From an uncultured Rhodospirillaceae bacterium (GTDB taxonomy: Bacteria; Pseudomonadota; Alphaproteobacteria; Rhodospirillales; UBA2165), in NCBI GenBank assembly GCA_913041095.1, contig CAJWIB010000059.1, forward strand, positions 1 to 10,839: 10,839 nt of DNA. Reading direction: 5' to 3'. Below, in pieces: positions 6,840-10,839 of the stretch. How positions within the stretch are numbered: position 1 is the first letter of the stretch; the number at the start of each line of letters is the position of its first letter. A model generated the notes under the pieces. That model was not told the origin of the DNA. It made no database searches and saw only the letters and a list, made by a program, of their open reading frames with translations. Made by a program: the position numbers and the translations under genes.

Positions 6840-8408
6840 ATGAAGAATAATACCTATTTGCTGGCTAATTCCAATAGCCCACCAAGCATCAAGTTCGCTC
6901 CCATATTCAATGTTGCCGTGCCATTCATAGACCGGCATCTCAGCGAAGGTCGTGCCGACAAAGTAGCGATCGAGTGCGAAACCGAAGAGGTCACTTACCG
7001 CGAACTCAGCGAAAGGGTAAACCGGGCTGGCCATGCACTGCTCTCCCTCGGCATGAAGCCAGCCCAGCGCGTTCTAATGGTGGTCAAAGATTGCCCCGAA
7101 TTCTTCTATGTTTTTTTTGGGGCCATTAAGGCAGGTATCGTGCCGGTTCCGGTAAATACCTTGATGCGCGTAACCGATTATAAATATTTGATCGAAAATT
7201 CAGAATGTACGGCGCTGGTTCATAGCTCTGACTTTGACGATGCGATGTCCGACTCGCTTGCGATTGTTGATCAAAAGCCAGATCACATTTTAAGCGTTGA
7301 AGACTTAACGGCAAGAATGGCGGATCAGTCGTCGGAAATGGCGCCCGCCAAAACGACAGAAGATACGGTTTGTTTTTGGCTGTATTCTTCAGGCTCGACC
7401 GGCAATCCCAAAGGTGTTGTTCATCCGCATCGCTCAATGGTCTATACCAGCCAGTGTAGCGGTGTGGACACCATTGGTATTCGTGAAGATGATGTTTGCT
7501 TCTCTGTTAGTAAATTATTTCACTCCTACGGATTTGGGAATGCCTTGTCGTTTCCGCTTTGGGTGGGCGCCACGACCGCACTTAGCGATCAAAAGGTCTC
7601 GCCCGCCATGAGTTTTGAAATGATTGAGAGGTTTCGACCAACACTGTTCTTTGGTGTGCCGACGCTTTATGCTCAGCAGCTTCATGCGATGGAAACTTCG
7701 GATCCGGATACTAGTTCGATCCGTCATTGTGTGTCCGCCGGGGAGGCCTTGCCAGCCGATGTGTTTCAGCGTTGGAAGGAAAAAACCGGTACCGTCATCT
7801 TGGACTGTCTCGGCTCGACGGAAGCGCTGCACTTTTTCATTGGTAATACGACGACTGATTTTAGTCCGGGTACTTCCGGCCGCCGGATCAATCGATATGA
7901 GTTGCGAATCGTCGATGAAGCGGGCAATGAAGTTGAACAAGGCGACATCGGTACTTTGCATGTACGCGGTGGCTCTACCGCGATTGAATATTGGAAATAC
8001 CCGGAAAAAACAGCGATGACGATGTTGGCTGACGGCTGGCTCAATACCGGCGATATGTATTTCCTGAATGATGAACAATATTATGTCAATGGTGGGCGCG
8101 GCGATGACATGCTAAAAGTTGGCGGATTGTGGTGTTCGCCAACCGAGATTGAAGGGTGTTTGATCGAGCATGAAAAAGTCTTGGAAGCAGCGGTCGTTGG
8201 CCGTGCTGATCCGGATGGTCTAATCAAACCGGAAGCCCATATCGTCCTAAATAGTCCAGCCGATGCCGGTGCAGAACTGGAAGCAGACTTGTTGGAACAT
8301 TGTAAGGCTGGCATTGCCCACTACAAATATCCGCGGTGGTTCCATTTTATCGACGAATTGCCCAAAACAGTGACCGGCAAGATCCAGCGGTTCAAGCTGC
8401 GGCAATAG
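6840..8408 (+). CDS. Benzoate-CoA ligase family acyl-CoA synthetase (furoate-CoA ligase HmfD-like)
   Basis: ATP-dependent, AMP-forming ligase that activates an aromatic-type carboxylic acid to its CoA thioester. At 522 residues it is close to benzoate-CoA ligases. ANL-superfamily motifs are intact: the phosphate loop YSSGSTGNPKG (182-192), GSTE (325-328), TGD (403-405), the hinge region GGRGDDMLKVGG (418-429), and the C-terminal TGKIQRFKLR with catalytic Lys514. The VPVPVNTLM segment near residue 100 and the C-terminal TGKIQRFKLR are typical of the benzoate-CoA ligase subgroup. No good Shine-Dalgarno sequence precedes ATG 6840, and no other start fits, so it probably depends on coupling to the gene 12 bases upstream. 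Beside a molybdenum hydroxylase, it likely supplies that enzyme's CoA-thioester substrate. 2-Furoate is the best guess from gene order; benzoate, a hydroxybenzoate or a heteroaryl carboxylate cannot be excluded. Confidence 0.92.
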   Translation: MKNNTYLLANSNSPPSIKFAPIFNVAVPFIDRHLSEGRADKVAIECETEEVTYRELSERVNRAGHALLSLGMKPAQRVLMVVKDCPEFFYVFFGAIKAGIVPVPVNTLMRVTDYKYLIENSECTALVHSSDFDDAMSDSLAIVDQKPDHILSVEDLTARMADQSSEMAPAKTTEDTVCFWLYSSGSTGNPKGVVHPHRSMVYTSQCSGVDTIGIREDDVCFSVSKLFHSYGFGNALSFPLWVGATTALSDQKVSPAMSFEMIERFRPTLFFGVPTLYAQQLHAMETSDPDTSSIRHCVSAGEALPADVFQRWKEKTGTVILDCLGSTEALHFFIGNTTTDFSPGTSGRRINRYELRIVDEAGNEVEQGDIGTLHVRGGSTAIEYWKYPEKTAMTMLADGWLNTGDMYFLNDEQYYVNGGRGDDMLKVGGLWCSPTEIEGCLIEHEKVLEAAVVGRADPDGLIKPEAHIVLNSPADAGAELEADLLEHCKAGIAHYKYPRWFHFIDELPKTVTGKIQRFKLRQ

Positions 8409-8446
8409 TCGAAACGTTACTGGAATTTCAGAAGGAAATTCAACCG

Positions 8447-8932
8447 ATGGCACTAGAAGCCCCAATCGCTCGTCATGAAGAACCCGTTCAAGAAGCATGG
8501 GTCGACTATAACGGTCATCTAAACGTCGCTTATTACACGCTGATTTTTGATAATGCAGTGGAAGTTTTTTATCCGCTATGTGGCCTTGGGAAACCCTATA
8601 GAGCGGCAACCGGCATGTCGACATTCGCTGTTGAATGTCACATTGGTTATCAGCGGGAGGGTAGTATTGGTGACACGGTCAAAGTGACCAGTCAGCTTCT
8701 AGGCTATGATGAAAAGCGGCTACATTATTTTCATACGATGTATCATGCGACCAAAGGCTATCAAATGGCGACCCAGGAACAGCTCGCTGTTCACGTCAAT
8801 CTTTCGATCCGCAAAGTTGTACCCTTCAGCCCAGATCCCATGGAAAAACTCGCCGCTATGTGGGAAGCCCACAAAGATCTGCCAATCCCACCGCAGGTGG
8901 GCAGTACTATGACCGTACCTATCAAGAACTAG
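8447..8932 (+). CDS. Hot-dog-fold acyl-CoA thioesterase
   Basis: Small thioesterase of the 4-hydroxybenzoyl-CoA thioesterase-like fold, predicted to release a carboxylate from CoA. The start is ATG 8447, preceded by GAAGGA at 8431-8436; the frame is open upstream into the ligase gene, but the upstream residues do not look like this family. It has 161 residues, normal for a single-domain hot-dog protein. The segment WVDYNGHLNVAYY (18-30) is the conserved first-helix region, with Asp20 where many of these enzymes have their catalytic or structural acid. The wording of this motif and of GYDEKRLHYFHTMYH resembles the thioesterase domain fused to carnitine dehydrogenases and betainyl-CoA thioesterases. 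It is the last operon gene, 38 bases after the ligase, and is well placed to act as the final CoA-releasing step or as a proof-reading enzyme for the ligase. Confidence 0.88.
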   Translation: MALEAPIARHEEPVQEAWVDYNGHLNVAYYTLIFDNAVEVFYPLCGLGKPYRAATGMSTFAVECHIGYQREGSIGDTVKVTSQLLGYDEKRLHYFHTMYHATKGYQMATQEQLAVHVNLSIRKVVPFSPDPMEKLAAMWEAHKDLPIPPQVGSTMTVPIKN

Positions 8933-8975
8933 GATCCTCGATGATTTTTGTGAGCTGGCCGCGTGCTCGCGTACA

Positions 8976-9203
8976 TTGGAGTTATGCTCGACCTCATCAG
9001 AACCTTACCGTGAAAGCTATAACGCCCGCTTCAGAGACGAACTGCTGAACGGAGAGTTCTTTTACGCATTGAAGGAGGCACAGATCATCATTGAACAATG
9101 GAGGAAACACCATAACACCGGGAATCCGCATAGTGCTCTGGGATACCGACCGCCAGCCCCTGAGGCCATCGTCCCGATAGACTGGATGCCGGTCATGCAC
9201 TAA
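8976..9203 (+). pseudogene. IS3-family transposase OrfB, C-terminal fragment
   Basis: Residues from about base 9000 to TAA 9201-9203 read RESYNARFRDELLNGEFFY, then ALKEAQIIIEQWRKHHNT, NPHSALGYRPPAPEAI and VPIDWMPVMH. This is the highly typical C-terminus of IS3-family OrfB integrases, including the region of the last catalytic Glu (the ES before YNARFRDEL). The DDE core upstream is missing: before about 8990 the residues do not fit, and the thioesterase gene ends at 8932. Only about 70 codons remain, so it cannot be active. It is on the plus strand, like the N-terminal remnant at the window start, but some 150 residues of a whole OrfB are found in neither. Confidence 0.85.
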
Positions 9204-9208
9204 CAATT

Positions 9209-9236
9209 TCACTGGACCAATTAAGCCGGCCGACCA
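9209..9236 (+). repeat. Probable right end (terminal inverted repeat) of the IS3-type element
   Basis: Just after the transposase stop, a TGGACCA-type core (9213-9219) is followed by GCCGGCCGACCA, ending in CA at 9235-9236. Many IS3-family elements end like this, with TGGACC in the terminal repeat and a terminal CA. The partner left end is not in the window, so the exact boundary and any target duplication cannot be confirmed. The second UbiD gene starts only 57 bases further on, so its promoter may lie partly inside or right beside the IS end. Confidence 0.4.
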
Positions 9237-9292
9237 TGTTGAAGATTCTGCAGGATTAGATGAAACCGGATCAATTTGACGGAAAACAATAA

Positions 9293-10699
9293 ATGTCCCA
9301 CATCGGAAATAAACATACGGATTTTAGATCAGCCATTCAAAGAATGTCCGAAATGGGCAGAATTCAGGTTTACGAAAATCCGATTGATCGCAAATTGGAA
9401 GTGGCGGCCGTGATGAAAAAACTTGACGGCGGGAAGGCGATCCTATTTCCGTCGGTTGCGGATTCCGATGTGCCTATCATTGGAAATTTGTTGTGTTGCC
9501 AGGAAAACTGCGAGGCCGCCTTTGGCACTGACTTCCGGGGCATTCGAGGCCTCATCGACCAGGCGTTCAAAAATCCGATGGAACCCAACGTGGTTACCGA
9601 TGCGCCGGTTCAAACCTGCATCCATACGGACAACTTGGATATTCGGGAAATGTTCCCCGTCTTAAAGCACACGGCGGCGGATTCGGGCGATTATATTTCC
9701 GCCGGCATCGTCCTCGTGCAGGATCCGGAAACCAAAATCTACAATGCGTCCTATCACCGGCTTCAGCTTAACAGTGGAAACCGGTTGGGTATCAAGCTGG
9801 ATTATGGACGCCATTTGCGCCTTGCCTATGAACGGGCGAAGGAGTTGAGCCAACCCTTGCCGGTGGCCATATGTTTGGGGGCTAATTTGGCGCTGCAGTA
9901 CATGGCGGCGACAATGGGGTCGCGGATGCCGGAGCAGGCAAATGAAATCGCCTTCGCCGGCGGCTTGGCCGGGCGACCTCTCGCGGTCGCAAATGCTGTC
10001 TCCCAACCGATTATTGTTCCAGCGGAGGCGGAAATTATCATTGAAGGTCAAATTTCGCCCGATGTGATGGAACCGGAAGGCCCATTCGGTGAATTTATCG
10101 GTTATTTGGCGCCGCAAGCCGACGCTCCGGTGGTTGAAGTAACCGCCATAACGCATCGGCAAAATCCGATTTATCAGGCTATCAACGGTTATGGCCGGGA
10201 AACCGTCATGCTGCGAAAATATGTGTTGGAGGCCAGCTTGCTCGACGTTCTCCAATCGGCGACGCCGATCGTTGAGGACGCTGAAATGACGGCTGGCGGA
10301 CTGCATCGGTTTCATGCGGTGGTGCAAATCAATAAGACAACCCCGCAACATAACGGCATGGAACGGAATGTTATGGCGGCAGCGTTCGGGGCGTTGAAGG
10401 ACCTCGATCTGGTCATCGTTGTTGATGAGGATATTGATATCCGTGATCCATTGGATGTGGAATACGCCTTGGCCACCCGCTTCGAAGCATCCAAGGATTT
10501 GGTCACCATCCCCGGCGCGCGGGGCCACGAATATGTCCGCGCCGGCGTCGATGGCATTCGGGCCAAACTTGGGATAGATGCGACCGTGCCCTTCGAAGAA
10601 AAAGTCCTGTTCAGCCGATGTGAATTCGAGGAAGTCTCCCTCAGCGATAATGACCTGAATGATAATTCAGAAGCCTATAATCACCTCTGGTCGTTCTAG
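9293..10699 (+). CDS. UbiD-family decarboxylase (second copy; HmfF-like by context)
   Basis: Predicted prenylated-FMN-dependent (de)carboxylase of 468 residues, homologous to but clearly diverged from the copy at 650-2056. Conserved positions are present: the SYHRLQL segment with Arg156 and an Asn five residues before it, a conserved His in the DYGRHLRLAY stretch, EIAFAG, and EGPFGEF with Glu262 and Glu267. VDEDIDIRDP and KLGIDATVPFEE follow in the C-terminal half. Residues that shape the substrate pocket differ from the first copy; for example, after PIY this one has QAINGYGRE where the other has HTIVAAGWEN. The two copies therefore probably differ in substrate or role. ATG 9293 has only a weak upstream GGAAAA. 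In the hmf pathway a UbiD enzyme (HmfF) converts 2,5-furandicarboxylate to 2-furoate, which would feed the operon upstream. The substrate is inference only. An IS end separates it from the operon. Confidence 0.92.
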   Translation: MSHIGNKHTDFRSAIQRMSEMGRIQVYENPIDRKLEVAAVMKKLDGGKAILFPSVADSDVPIIGNLLCCQENCEAAFGTDFRGIRGLIDQAFKNPMEPNVVTDAPVQTCIHTDNLDIREMFPVLKHTAADSGDYISAGIVLVQDPETKIYNASYHRLQLNSGNRLGIKLDYGRHLRLAYERAKELSQPLPVAICLGANLALQYMAATMGSRMPEQANEIAFAGGLAGRPLAVANAVSQPIIVPAEAEIIIEGQISPDVMEPEGPFGEFIGYLAPQADAPVVEVTAITHRQNPIYQAINGYGRETVMLRKYVLEASLLDVLQSATPIVEDAEMTAGGLHRFHAVVQINKTTPQHNGMERNVMAAAFGALKDLDLVIVVDEDIDIRDPLDVEYALATRFEASKDLVTIPGARGHEYVRAGVDGIRAKLGIDATVPFEEKVLFSRCEFEEVSLSDNDLNDNSEAYNHLWSF

Positions 10700-10838
10700 C
10701 ACCCGCTGCCTCGGCGCGTTGGCTGGCGATGCGCTCCCGCGCCAGGACGAGTACGCCGAAGAGTATCCCAGTGGCGTCGATGATGGTGTCCCAGTGGAGC
10801 AATAGATGGTGCATTATATCCGCAGAATCAAGGGGATT
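10641..10838 (-). other. Weak partial minus-strand ORF running off the window, perhaps a membrane protein tail
   Basis: On the minus strand a frame is open from the window end to a stop at 10641-10643. It reads DIMHHLLLHWDTIIDATGILF and continues GVLVLARERIASQRAEAA, a hydrophobic stretch long enough for a membrane segment, followed by a basic-acidic helix. The last 19 codons overlap the end of the second UbiD gene and look like non-coding shadow, so the gene may be truncated or the call false. I recognise no family. Confidence 0.25.
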
Positions 10839-10839
10839 A

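Noticed and set aside
1..9203. A single IS3 OrfB split by insertion of the whole cluster
   Set aside because: The pieces at 1-51 and 8976-9203 have the same orientation and represent the N- and C-terminal parts, but about 150 residues of the integrase core are missing from both, and a third remnant lies in between. A simple split does not explain this.
9662..10528. Long minus-strand ORF (288 codons) inside the second UbiD gene
   Set aside because: It is antisense to conserved UbiD motifs and rich in Arg, His, Gln and Asn, with no domain; a shadow frame.
10700..10839. Transcription terminator after the second UbiD gene
   Set aside because: There are GC-rich stretches but no clean stem-loop followed by a T-run.

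Overview
The window holds a proteobacterial, probably alphaproteobacterial, catabolic island. This rests on the protein families, the moderate-to-high G+C content and the IS3-type transposase debris; no marker gene fixes the taxon. The centre is a tight five-gene operon on the plus strand (2492-8932): a molybdopterin subunit of the xanthine dehydrogenase family with a CoxG-like domain fused at its C-terminus, an FAD subunit, a [2Fe-2S] subunit, a benzoate-CoA-ligase-family acyl-CoA synthetase and a small hot-dog thioesterase. A UbiD-family decarboxylase lies on each side (650-2056 and 9293-10699). Both keep the Asn, Arg and Glu pattern expected for prenylated-FMN decarboxylases.

Layout. 1-120: remnant of an IS3-family OrfB. 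121-649: no convincing gene, possibly the start of a second IS. 650-2056: UbiD 1. 2057-2491: a decayed IS3 OrfB remnant on the minus strand, then a 48-codon ORF with a good ribosome binding site whose start resembles that of the thioesterase. 2492-8932: the operon, with 4-bp and 1-bp overlaps and 12- and 38-bp gaps. 8976-9236: the C-terminal end of another IS3 OrfB with a likely IS end. 9293-10699: UbiD 2. 10641-10838: a weak minus-strand ORF running off the window.

How the genes may work together (inference). The order large subunit, FAD subunit, Fe-S subunit, CoA ligase, hydrolase, with a UbiD decarboxylase nearby, matches the published 2-furoate / furandicarboxylate (hmf) pathway: UbiD decarboxylates the dicarboxylate, the ligase makes the ring-acyl-CoA, the molybdenum enzyme hydroxylates the ring with water as oxygen donor, and the thioesterase releases the ring-opened acid from CoA. 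Another aromatic or heteroaromatic acid is equally compatible with the families alone. IS3 debris at each module boundary suggests that the two UbiD genes and the operon were brought together stepwise. No UbiX (prenyl-FMN synthase), regulator or transporter is visible, so those functions must lie elsewhere.
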